The notes below the pieces were generated by a model. It ran no database searches. It was not told the DNA's origin and worked only from the letters and a program-made list of their open reading frames with translations. From NCBI GenBank assembly GCA_029821735.1, contig JALGSU010000011.1:62001-126000 (forward strand): a stretch of DNA of 64,000 bases. Reading direction: 5' to 3'. Source of the DNA: Candidatus Zipacnadia bacterium. Its GTDB lineage: Bacteria; Armatimonadota; Zipacnadia; Zipacnadales; UBA5352. Of this stretch, positions 1 to 7,127 are shown in pieces. Positions within the stretch are counted from its first letter, which is position 1; every line of letters begins with the position of its first letter. The position numbers and the translations under genes are program-made.

Positions 1-1067
1 TAGTCCTCGCCGGGCATGAACGCGAAGCCCGCCTCGCCGATGCGCAGCGCCTGTATCTCCAGATCGTGGGTCGGGCCCCATTCGTGGCAGCGCTTAACGC
101 GCAGCTTCTTGGTCGCCTCGAGCATGTCCCCGCCCCACGTGGAGCTGTCATAGATATCGCACGCGAGAGCGGCCTCAAGCTCCTCGTCAGTGTAGGTGCG
201 ACAGGTGGCAGTGAGGGTCTTTGAGACTGCGCGCACCGGGACCGCGCCGATCTCGGTGGCGGAGCCGAGTATCTTGCTGGCATGCTCGGCGAGGATGCCG
301 CCGACGCGGTGACGGTGGATGCCGCGCGGCTGGTTGGGGGCGGGGCCCGACAGGTCGCAGTGGTTGATGTTGCCGCAGGGCGAGTTGGTGAACTGCAGAT
401 GCACTGGCCTCATCAGGTTCTCGCGCAGGCAATCCTCAAAGGCCGCCGGGAAGTCGGCCGACATCTGTCCACCACCGGCGGTGCAGGCATGCAGCGAGTA
501 GTTCGCCAGCATGACGGGCAGGTCGTCGCCACGCTCGAAGCTCAGTAGACCGAGGATCGGGTCGGTCGGGCCATCGAGCAGCACGATGTCCGGGCTCTCG
601 TAACCGAAGTACATGCCGACCGTGCCGTCGGCCTGCCACGCCCGCCGGTTGAACGAGATGCCATAGACGAGGCGGCGACCGGTCTTGAGGGCAGTGACCT
701 CGCGCGCATCCGCGGCCGCGTCCTCGACCGCGCCGCAGATGCCGCTGACGAAGAGGTCGCGGTGATCGGGGCTGCCGGGGGCGGGCGCTGAGTGCGTGTG
801 CGTGGCGCAGATCATGAGCTGGTGGGGCTCAAGCTGCAAGCTCGCCGCGAGGCGTTCACGACTCTCGTCGAGCAGTTCGCGCGCGCAGGCGATCAGATCG
901 AGCGTCACGAGGGCGGCGCGCTCATCGCCGTCCTCGAAGTAGATCGCGCGCGCGTGCAGCGGATCGTTGACCACTGTGGTCGGCCTGCGCGAGAAACTGC
1001 CGCGCATGTCCACCGGCCCTGATGGCGTGATGTCACGACGTCCCGCTCCGACCTTCAGTGTTGCCAT
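1..1067 (-). CDS. Neutral/alkaline ceramidase-like protein (C-terminus cut by window edge)
   Basis: Reading the minus strand from the ATG at 1067 gives an open frame to the left edge, about 355 residues without a stop. It opens with VGAGRRDITPSG, has LVTLDLIACARELLDESR and then ICATHTHSAPAPG, the arrangement typical of the N-terminal domain of neutral/alkaline non-lysosomal ceramidases (PF04734), in which the T-H-T-H-S motif supplies metal ligands. Further on, ANYSLHACTAGGG and FTNSPCGNINH also fit that family. An AGGAG sits 10 bases before the ATG. No signal peptide is visible, so the protein is probably cytoplasmic, unlike classical secreted ceramidases. It lies 18 bases after the GH36-like gene and is probably cotranscribed with it. 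The family in environmental bacteria includes many members of unproven substrate, so amide hydrolysis of ceramide is inference. Confidence 0.75.
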   Translation of the reverse strand, partial: MATLKVGAGRRDITPSGPVDMRGSFSRRPTTVVNDPLHARAIYFEDGDERAALVTLDLIACARELLDESRERLAASLQLEPHQLMICATHTHSAPAPGSPDHRDLFVSGICGAVEDAAADAREVTALKTGRRLVYGISFNRRAWQADGTVGMYFGYESPDIVLLDGPTDPILGLLSFERGDDLPVMLANYSLHACTAGGGQMSADFPAAFEDCLRENLMRPVHLQFTNSPCGNINHCDLSGPAPNQPRGIHRHRVGGILAEHASKILGSATEIGAVPVRAVSKTLTATCRTYTDEELEAALACDIYDSSTWGGDMLEATKKLRVKRCHEWGPTHDLEIQALRIGEAGFAFMPGED

Positions 1068-1085
1068 GTGCTTCCATCTCCTGTG

Positions 1086-3461
1086 CTATCCGCCAAACCA
1101 GCGGACAGTCTCTTCCTTGAGAACAGAATCGCTGGGCTCAAGTGGCAGCGCAGCGCCACCGTTCGCCCGCTCGAAATGCGCCGACCAGCCACGTCGCGCC
1201 TCGTCGAAATGGACCGGAACCGCGATGCAGCGCGGCCCTCGCTCGCGGACCTCCTGGCCCGCTGCAACCGCGTAACCATCGGGCACCCAGACGAGGACGG
1301 TGCCCTCGGCGCCGGGGGCGCGCTGCGCCTGGCCAGAGAGTGTCAGCTTCTCCTCGTCCCAGAGGACGTCAGTGAGCTCCACGAGCCCCTGCGTCACGTG
1401 CATGTCTGTGCCCACCACGGCGGGCCGGTCGGTCACCGGCATGATCCGCAGGCAGCGCGCAGAGCCCGCGGGAACCGTCGCCGTGCATGCCCCGGTGAAG
1501 CGCCCCGCCAAAGTCCCCGTCCAGAAGTCATACACGAGGCACTCGGTGCCCGGCGCCAGGCCGAGCGTGTCGAAGCTGATCGTCTGCTCGATGGGCGCAT
1601 CCGACCAGTTCAGCAGCCCGACGACTTCCCACTGCCCCCAGTCGGCGTCGGCGTGGGTGTGCCAGACGCGCGGGTAGTCGCGGTCGCGGCCAATGTCGAA
1701 GAAGTCGATGGGTCGCGCGGGGACGTCCGATGGCGGCAGACATAGCGGCACCAGCGCCATCCGCTCCGGCTGCGCCTCAAGCTCGGGCATGCGATCACTG
1801 AGCAGCGCAGTGCCGCCGGTGAGCGCGAGGACCGTCGCACGCCCGATAGCCTCGCCAAGCGTCTCGTTCGCGTCGCCGACGATCAGGCAGCCGCCTGAGT
1901 TGAGCCAGAAGCGGCGGTGCATGAACCACTTGGAGGCGGCCTCCATGGTGTACTTGCGCATGTGCTCCCAGTTGCCGCCCGCGTTGCCGATGTCCCGCGC
2001 GATGCCGATCTCGCCCGCGTAGCCGAGGAGGATGTTCAGCGCGGTCGAGCAGGGGCGCAGCATGATCGTGTCATCGAGCTCCTCGCGCAAGATTCCCATT
2101 CCGATGCGCGCGGGGATCGCGCCGCCCCAGTTGCTGATGAAGTCGGTCTTCAGATACGTGATCCCGTAGCCGTTCATCAGAGCTGCGAACTCGCGCAGGA
2201 ACCGCGCGCCGGCATCGGTCATGGGATCAACGCGATGGGTCTTCCCGTGCGGCGCCCAGGTCCAACGCTCGGCGACCACCACGGGCACGCCGGCGGCGTC
2301 GAGCACCAGCGCGTCGGGGTGCTCGGTCACCAGTGGCGCGAATTCCGAGACCACCGATGGCGCCGCCCACAGACCCATCTCAAAGCCCATCTCGCCGAGG
2401 CGCTCGGAGAGCCACGGGAGGCCGTGGGGGAACTTCTCGTTCTCCACCCAGTTCCCGCAGATATCGCGGTCCTGCCAGCCATGGTCAATCTGGATCAGGC
2501 TCACACCATACTTGCTGAAATGCCGTGCGATCACATCCGCGTCAGCCTGGACGGTGTCCTCGGTCATGGTCAGCCGGTAGCCATACCAGGAGATCCAGCC
2601 CATCGGGGTCTTCTCGGGAATGGGCGGATTGTTGAGGTCGCGCACCGCATCCGCGTAACGCTCGAGAGCCTCGAAAGCATTGGCGCGGCACGAGACCAGC
2701 ACGGGGTCATAGCTGTGAGATTGACCCGCGGCGAGTTCGACGGGTGTGGTGGTGATCGCGTCGAGCGCGACGGCACCGTCCGCAGGCGCGATGCGCACCT
2801 GATTGTCATGCTCGAATGACACGAAGGCGCAGACCAGCCCGAGGCGCGCCACGTGATTGTGGATCGCGCAGATGCCCTGACAGGTTTGCCCATCGCCGAG
2901 CGGAGCTGCGCGGGTACCGCCCTGGGCGCCGCTGTCGATGTAGACCGACAGATCGCCAGCGATATCGGCGCATACGCCCGGCTGCAGACCCGCCGCGCTG
3001 CTCAGCAGCTTGATGCCCTGCACCACCAGCGGTGCGTCGGACGCATTGCGCACGCGAGCCTCGAACACCGCTGCCGGCTGGTCGGCCAGTGCGCGAGCGG
3101 TGAGCGACAACTCGAGACCGTCGTCACTGGTGCAAACGACGGCCAACGCGACGCCCTCGCCGAGGCCATCGCTGACCGGCTGCTCGGCCACCGCGCAGGT
3201 CCAGCCTTCGTCGCCGACGGTGCGCACCTGGCCGCCCACCGTCACCTCGGCACGCGCGTCGGTGAGGGATGCGCTCGGATTCTGCGGCCACTGAATCACC
3301 CACGACGAGCCATGCCAAGAGACGCGTATGTGGTCGTTCACGACAGAGCCTGCCATCTGGTCTGCACTCATAGTCACTTCATCACCTGCCACAGTAAACG
3401 GAAGAGTGAGCGACACGCCTGCAATCACTGCTATTCGGGCCATGAGTGTGCGGAGCGACAT
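1086..3461 (-). CDS. GH36-like secreted alpha-galactosidase (melibiase family)
   Basis: 791 residues. The first ~25 residues form a signal peptide ending near VAGDE. An N-terminal beta-sandwich (about 30-270) is followed by a TIM barrel starting at MGWISWYGYRLTMTED (about residue 290). The nucleophile motif YLKTDF is present, with Asp440 as the expected catalytic nucleophile, and RDIGNAGGNWE further on is a candidate acid/base loop. QIDHGWQDRDICGNW matches the barrel of GH36/GH27 enzymes. A C-terminal beta domain completes the protein. The start has GGGGAGG six bases upstream. It should act in the periplasm or outside the cell on alpha-galactosides. The ceramidase-like gene follows on the same strand. 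GH36 also contains raffinose synthases and alpha-N-acetylgalactosaminidases, so substrate is not fixed. Confidence 0.82.
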   Translation of the reverse strand: MSLRTLMARIAVIAGVSLTLPFTVAGDEVTMSADQMAGSVVNDHIRVSWHGSSWVIQWPQNPSASLTDARAEVTVGGQVRTVGDEGWTCAVAEQPVSDGLGEGVALAVVCTSDDGLELSLTARALADQPAAVFEARVRNASDAPLVVQGIKLLSSAAGLQPGVCADIAGDLSVYIDSGAQGGTRAAPLGDGQTCQGICAIHNHVARLGLVCAFVSFEHDNQVRIAPADGAVALDAITTTPVELAAGQSHSYDPVLVSCRANAFEALERYADAVRDLNNPPIPEKTPMGWISWYGYRLTMTEDTVQADADVIARHFSKYGVSLIQIDHGWQDRDICGNWVENEKFPHGLPWLSERLGEMGFEMGLWAAPSVVSEFAPLVTEHPDALVLDAAGVPVVVAERWTWAPHGKTHRVDPMTDAGARFLREFAALMNGYGITYLKTDFISNWGGAIPARIGMGILREELDDTIMLRPCSTALNILLGYAGEIGIARDIGNAGGNWEHMRKYTMEAASKWFMHRRFWLNSGGCLIVGDANETLGEAIGRATVLALTGGTALLSDRMPELEAQPERMALVPLCLPPSDVPARPIDFFDIGRDRDYPRVWHTHADADWGQWEVVGLLNWSDAPIEQTISFDTLGLAPGTECLVYDFWTGTLAGRFTGACTATVPAGSARCLRIMPVTDRPAVVGTDMHVTQGLVELTDVLWDEEKLTLSGQAQRAPGAEGTVLVWVPDGYAVAAGQEVRERGPRCIAVPVHFDEARRGWSAHFERANGGAALPLEPSDSVLKEETVRWFGG

Positions 3462-3496
3462 GGGTGGCCTCCCCGGACTGTGTCAGTGGAACTGTG

Positions 3497-4123
3497 CTAA
3501 TCGGCGCGCACGTCCGCGGCCGCCTCGGGTCTCAGGTAGACCTCGCCGTCCGCGCGCTGCACGATGTACCATTCCGTTGTTCCGCTGCCGTCATCCTCTT
3601 CGCCGCCCGACGCCTGGTAGACCTCCACGAGGTAAGTTTCCTCGTCCTGGTCAGCGACACGCATCTTCACCGTGCCACCCGTAGCGCGGATCCGCGCTAT
3701 CGATCCGTCCTCCTGCAGCAATGCCTGCACTCGACTGACGGCGTCCTCCACCGATGCCACAGCACCGGCGGGCGCCGCAGGCACAAGCTCGACGGAGTCG
3801 AGGATTGGCACGTCGGCCGGCGGCGGGGCGATCGCGACGGCGGGATCGACCGGCTCCGAGGTCTTCGTAAACAGCCCGCTGAGCCCGTTGTAGCCCACGG
3901 CGACGAGCCCGATGAAGATGACGACGGACGCGACAATGTACCAGCCTATCGGGGCGGACCGGTCGCGCATCTGCTCGACAGTCGGGAACTTCTCGTGTGC
4001 GGCGGCGAACTGGGGCGGCACGTCGGTGATGTCGTCGGTCCTATGCCCGCATTTGTGGCAGTGGTCTTCATGCTCGTAGATGCCTTTGCCGCAGTATGCG
4101 CAGTAACCAATACGCTGTGCCAT
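3497..4123 (-). CDS. Zinc-ribbon single-pass membrane protein of unknown function
   Basis: 208 residues. The N-terminus holds a zinc ribbon with two C-x2-C knuckles (CAYCGKG at about 8-14 and CHKCGHR at about 22-28). After a short linker there is one membrane segment (about 61-83, GWYIVASVVIFIGLVAVGY). An extracytoplasmic domain of about 120 residues follows and ends EVYLRPEAAADVRAD. The C-terminal part has alternating beta-like segments (VKMRVADQDEETYLVEVY) and is not a family I recognise. AGGAGG lies about 11 bases before the ATG. It is 35 bases upstream of the galactosidase gene, so the two may share a transcript. Zinc-ribbon plus membrane anchor proteins are common as assembly or sensing factors, but no function can be assigned. 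Confidence 0.7.
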   Translation of the reverse strand: MAQRIGYCAYCGKGIYEHEDHCHKCGHRTDDITDVPPQFAAAHEKFPTVEQMRDRSAPIGWYIVASVVIFIGLVAVGYNGLSGLFTKTSEPVDPAVAIAPPPADVPILDSVELVPAAPAGAVASVEDAVSRVQALLQEDGSIARIRATGGTVKMRVADQDEETYLVEVYQASGGEEDDGSGTTEWYIVQRADGEVYLRPEAAADVRAD

Positions 4124-4262
4124 CGGTGTATGCTCCTCCTAGCCCTCGCACGATTTCGGCGAATCCGGGCGGCATTTCCCCGCTTGCGGCCACCATCCCT
4201 GCGTCGCCCGACTGCACGACACCCCCGTTGCGTGCGGCGCTGCCGGACCGTTGTGGGGGCAT

Positions 4263-4291
4263 TTGACATATGGCGCGGTTTTCGCTAAAAT
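4263..4291 (+). promoter_or_regulatory. Sigma70-type promoter of tRNA-Gln
   Basis: TTGACA at 4263-4268, a 17-base spacer, and TAAAAT at 4286-4291. Transcription would begin near 4298, only about five bases before the mature tRNA 5' end. The -35 hexamer is a perfect consensus and the -10 differs at one base. Confidence 0.85.
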
Positions 4292-4302
4292 ATCTTCTGT
4301 GC

Positions 4303-4377
4303 TGCCGGGTGGTGTAATGGTAACACGACCGGCTCTGGACCGGTTAAGTCCAGGTTCGAGTCCTGGCCCGGCAGCCA
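4303..4377 (+). tRNA. tRNA-Gln (anticodon CTG, decodes CAG)
   Basis: A complete cloverleaf can be folded by eye. Acceptor 4303-4309 (TGCCGGG) pairs with 4367-4373 (CCCGGCA). The D arm runs 4312-4326, with GTGT paired to ACAC. The anticodon stem is ACCGG/CCGGT (4328-4332 with 4340-4344) around the seven-base loop CTCTGGA, placing anticodon CTG at 4335-4337. The T arm is CCAGG-TTCGAGT-CCTGG (4350-4366). The discriminator is G4374 and CCA is encoded at 4375-4377. It is the only gene on the plus strand in the first 29 kb and has its own promoter and terminator. Confidence 0.95.
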
Positions 4378-4393
4378 AACCTTTTAACCCAGT

Positions 4394-4422
4394 CGGCCCC
4401 CGCGAGAAAGTTGCGGGGGCCG
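4394..4422 (+). terminator. Rho-independent-like terminator after tRNA-Gln
   Basis: Perfect 10-base-pair GC-rich stem CGGCCCCCGC / GCGGGGGCCG (4394-4403 with 4413-4422) with a 9-base loop. It is followed by CTTTCGT, a short and imperfect T-tract. It starts 17 bases after the tRNA CCA end. Confidence 0.7.
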
Positions 4423-4451
4423 CTTTCGTGTACGATGGTTGGCGGGCAGAT

Positions 4452-5486
4452 TCAGTCGGCCTCTTGCACGCGCCTGCGCAACTGTCCGCAGGCGGCGGCG
4501 ATGCGGCGGCCCTTCGAATGCCGCACGCTGGTGTTCAACCCCTGCTTGCAGCACGCCTTGTAGAAGGTATCCACGCGGAACGGATTCGGGCTCTTGAAGT
4601 CCTTGCCCGGTACCTTGTTGTATGGAATCAGATTCAAGTGATGCGGCTGGGGGCGCAGCAGTTTCGACAGCCGCTCGGCATCCTCGAAAGTATCGTTGAT
4701 CCCCTCCAGGAGCACGTAGGCGAAGGTTACCGGCTGGCCACTGCGGGACTCGGTGAAGGCCGCGCAGGCGGAGAGCAGATCGCCGAGGTCCCAGCGAGAC
4801 ACGCCGGGCATCAGCCGGTCGCGGGTGGCCTGGTCGGAGGCGTTGAGCGACACCGTCAGCTCGGTGTGGGGGCCCTCCTTGGCGTAGCGATGGATGGCCG
4901 GCACGACGCCGGCGGTCGAGACCGTGATCCGGCCCGGTGACAGGCCCATCTCGCGCTTGTCGGTGATCCGGTTGATGCTGTCGACCACCGCCTGGTAGTT
5001 GTGGAAGGCCTCGCCCATACCCATGTAAACGACGTTGCGGATGTCGCCGGTCCGCGCGCGCATGGTGACGAGTTGCAGCACGATCTCGCCCACGGTCAGG
5101 TTGCGCTCGCAGCCGCCCATGCCAGTAGCACAAAACGCGCACCGCATGCTGCAGCCAACCTGAGTCGACAGGCATGCGGAGGCGTAACTGCCCATCCCCA
5201 TGCGCACACACTCGACCTCTGCGCCGCCGGGCATGGGCAGAAGCATCTTCTCGGCCTCTTTGTCGGCGTTGGTCTCGATCGGCTCAGCGGGACCGATGGT
5301 GAAGTTCGCCGCCAGCACCTCGCGCACGCTCTTGGACAGGTTGGTCATCTCGTCGAACGATGACGCGCCGCGCTGGTAGGCCCACTCGCATATCTGCCCG
5401 GCTCGGTAAGCGGGCTCGCCCTGATCGGCAAGCCACATCTCAAGTTGGTCATAGCTTAGTTCGTAAAACAGCGTCTTCTCAGCCAT
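4452..5486 (-). CDS. rlmN: 23S rRNA (adenine-2503-C2)-methyltransferase RlmN
   Basis: 344 residues, normal RlmN length. It is a radical SAM enzyme that methylates C2 of A2503 in 23S rRNA and often A37 of some tRNAs, by a ping-pong mechanism using two cysteines. The cluster motif CSMRCAFCATG (C-x3-C-x2-C) lies at about 111-121. The SAM-binding run MGMGEAFHNYQAV and the STAGVVPAI segment match the family, and the C-terminal RHSKGRRIAAACGQL carries the second catalytic cysteine. The N-terminal helical domain (FYELSYDQLEMWLADQGEP) is complete. The gene faces the tRNA-Gln terminator at its 3' end. Start choice: ATG at 5486 with GAGGA about 9 bases upstream. Confidence 0.95.
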   Translation of the reverse strand: MAEKTLFYELSYDQLEMWLADQGEPAYRAGQICEWAYQRGASSFDEMTNLSKSVREVLAANFTIGPAEPIETNADKEAEKMLLPMPGGAEVECVRMGMGSYASACLSTQVGCSMRCAFCATGMGGCERNLTVGEIVLQLVTMRARTGDIRNVVYMGMGEAFHNYQAVVDSINRITDKREMGLSPGRITVSTAGVVPAIHRYAKEGPHTELTVSLNASDQATRDRLMPGVSRWDLGDLLSACAAFTESRSGQPVTFAYVLLEGINDTFEDAERLSKLLRPQPHHLNLIPYNKVPGKDFKSPNPFRVDTFYKACCKQGLNTSVRHSKGRRIAAACGQLRRRVQEAD

Positions 5487-5564
5487 CCTCAGTTGTCCTC
5501 GCCACGTCTTCAGTGAATACCTGGTAGAGTTGGGAACGGCCGGTTTCTTCGTGTCAGTCCGATC

Positions 5565-6443
5565 TTACCTCAGCGCGGCAAGAATGCCAGCCGCTCCGGA
5601 GTAGGCCGCGAGATACCATGCCAGGTTGTTCAGACCGTGCAGCAAGAACCCCGGCACTATGCTGTTGCTGCGCAACCGCAACCAGCCGAACAACAGGCCC
5701 CAGCCCAGCCATGTCGCGATACCCACGGCGACTACTGCAATCAACGGTCGGTCAGCGCTCGCGGAGCTGGCGGCCACAACGGCGTACGCGGGTACGTGGA
5801 GGGCCGCGAAGAACGCTGCTTGAGTAAGGTTCGCCGCCCGACCGCTCAATCCATTCTCCTGCAACGCGGGAAGCAGGTAGCCACGGAAGACGTTCTCCTC
5901 CACCCAAGCGGCGGCGATGAAGGTGCTAACGAACGCCCACAGCAAAATCGCCGGGCTGCCTATCACAGCCAAGAGGCCGGTTGGGGCCTCCGGCACCATA
6001 TCCTCAAGGCCGGTGGCCGGCGGCGAGTAGAGACGCGCAGCCACTATGGCGGCGCCGACAAGTACAACTGCCACAAGCCAACCAATCGGCGGCAGCCGCC
6101 AACCGATGTCACGCAGCGATCTGCCCTCTATGACGACAGGGATAAGCCACCCGAGGAAGACGCCGTAAGCCAGTGTAAATGAGATCAGAGCTACGGCCGA
6201 CGCGTCGAAACCGTTGACTGACGGTCCTGTCAGGATTGAGGCGCGCCGTCCCAGGAAGTAGACCATCACGAACCCCGGCAGATGGATGCACCCGCCGAGG
6301 AAGGCCGCCCGCGCGATGCGCCACCGGGGGTGCTCAGGTGAGAGTATACCACGAGTGGCCACGAGCACGAGGGCGCACACCATCGCGACGACCATTGGCG
6401 CCAATACCAGCACGCGTGGGTTGTGGAACCAGTCAGTCACCAT
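5565..6443 (-). CDS. CPBP (CAAX/Abi) family intramembrane metalloprotease
   Basis: With the ATG at 6443 the protein is 292 residues, starts MVTDWFHNPRVLVLAP and has about eight hydrophobic segments. The glutamate motif EENVFRG (E-E-x3-R), the FFAALHVPAY motif (F-x3-H) and the late HGLNNLAWY motif give the full CPBP active-site set. It is therefore likely an active membrane protease related to Rce1. An open frame continues 46 residues upstream but is arginine-rich and lies inside the preceding TPR gene, so it was excluded. The chosen start overlaps the TPR gene by 11 bases, which suggests translational coupling. The substrate is unknown. Confidence 0.85.
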   Translation of the reverse strand: MVTDWFHNPRVLVLAPMVVAMVCALVLVATRGILSPEHPRWRIARAAFLGGCIHLPGFVMVYFLGRRASILTGPSVNGFDASAVALISFTLAYGVFLGWLIPVVIEGRSLRDIGWRLPPIGWLVAVVLVGAAIVAARLYSPPATGLEDMVPEAPTGLLAVIGSPAILLWAFVSTFIAAAWVEENVFRGYLLPALQENGLSGRAANLTQAAFFAALHVPAYAVVAASSASADRPLIAVVAVGIATWLGWGLLFGWLRLRSNSIVPGFLLHGLNNLAWYLAAYSGAAGILAALR

Positions 6444-7113
6444 GATGGGCCTCCCCCGCCGTGATGCGCTCAATCGCCTCGCGGGCACGATCGCGTAGAG
6501 CGGCTTTGTCCGTCTCGATCGCCACGCGCCGCCAGGCCGCCAGTGCCTCGGCCGAGCGGCCGCGCTCCTCGTAGAAGCCACCCGCGCGCACCAGCAGACC
6601 CACTCTCTCCTTGCCTGGGGCCGCGCGAGCTATCCCCCGCTCGAGGACCGTCGACGCCTCCTCGTATTTCTCGGTACGGACCAGCGTGCGTACGAGATGC
6701 CGGTATATGGATGCGTAGTGGCGCGTGCCCGGCTGAGCCATGGCGACGGCGCGCCGAGCCAATTCCAGGCAGCGCTCATCGTTATCGATGCCCTGGTGGA
6801 AACTCCCCATGTAATAGGCATAGGCGGCGAGTTCGCCACCGGGGTGCCTATCGCCGACCGCAGCCATCATCTCCCCGCTCTCTACCCAGAAGCCCGAAGC
6901 CCCCCACGCGTCAGCCGTCGCGAGTTCCCGGACTGCGGACACTTCGAAGCGCGACAGTGGCGGGCCGAGGCGGCTGACCAACTCGGCACGGTTGACCCAC
7001 TCAAGCGTCGCGGCCATCAGCAGCGTGCCGACAAGCGCCCCAGCCACGACCAGCCAGGCGCCTCGCGAGGAACGCTGCGACGGGACGTGGACAAGGGTCT
7101 CCTCAATCATCAC
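6433..7113 (-). CDS. Membrane-anchored TPR-repeat protein
   Basis: 226 residues. A short cytoplasmic N-terminus is followed by one membrane segment (about 18-40, GAWLVVAGALVGTLLMAATL). Helical repeats of TPR type follow: AYAYYMGSFHQGIDNDERCL, RHLVRTLVRTEKYEEASTVL, then GLLVRAGGFYEERGRSAEAL. The repeats probably face the periplasm and act as a binding scaffold. It overlaps the CPBP protease by 11 bases and sits 14 bases after the large propeller gene, so the three look like one operon. No catalytic motif is visible. Confidence 0.7.
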   Translation of the reverse strand: MMIEETLVHVPSQRSSRGAWLVVAGALVGTLLMAATLEWVNRAELVSRLGPPLSRFEVSAVRELATADAWGASGFWVESGEMMAAVGDRHPGGELAAYAYYMGSFHQGIDNDERCLELARRAVAMAQPGTRHYASIYRHLVRTLVRTEKYEEASTVLERGIARAAPGKERVGLLVRAGGFYEERGRSAEALAAWRRVAIETDKAALRDRAREAIERITAGEAHHGD

Positions 7114-7127
7114 TCGGGCGCCTCCGC

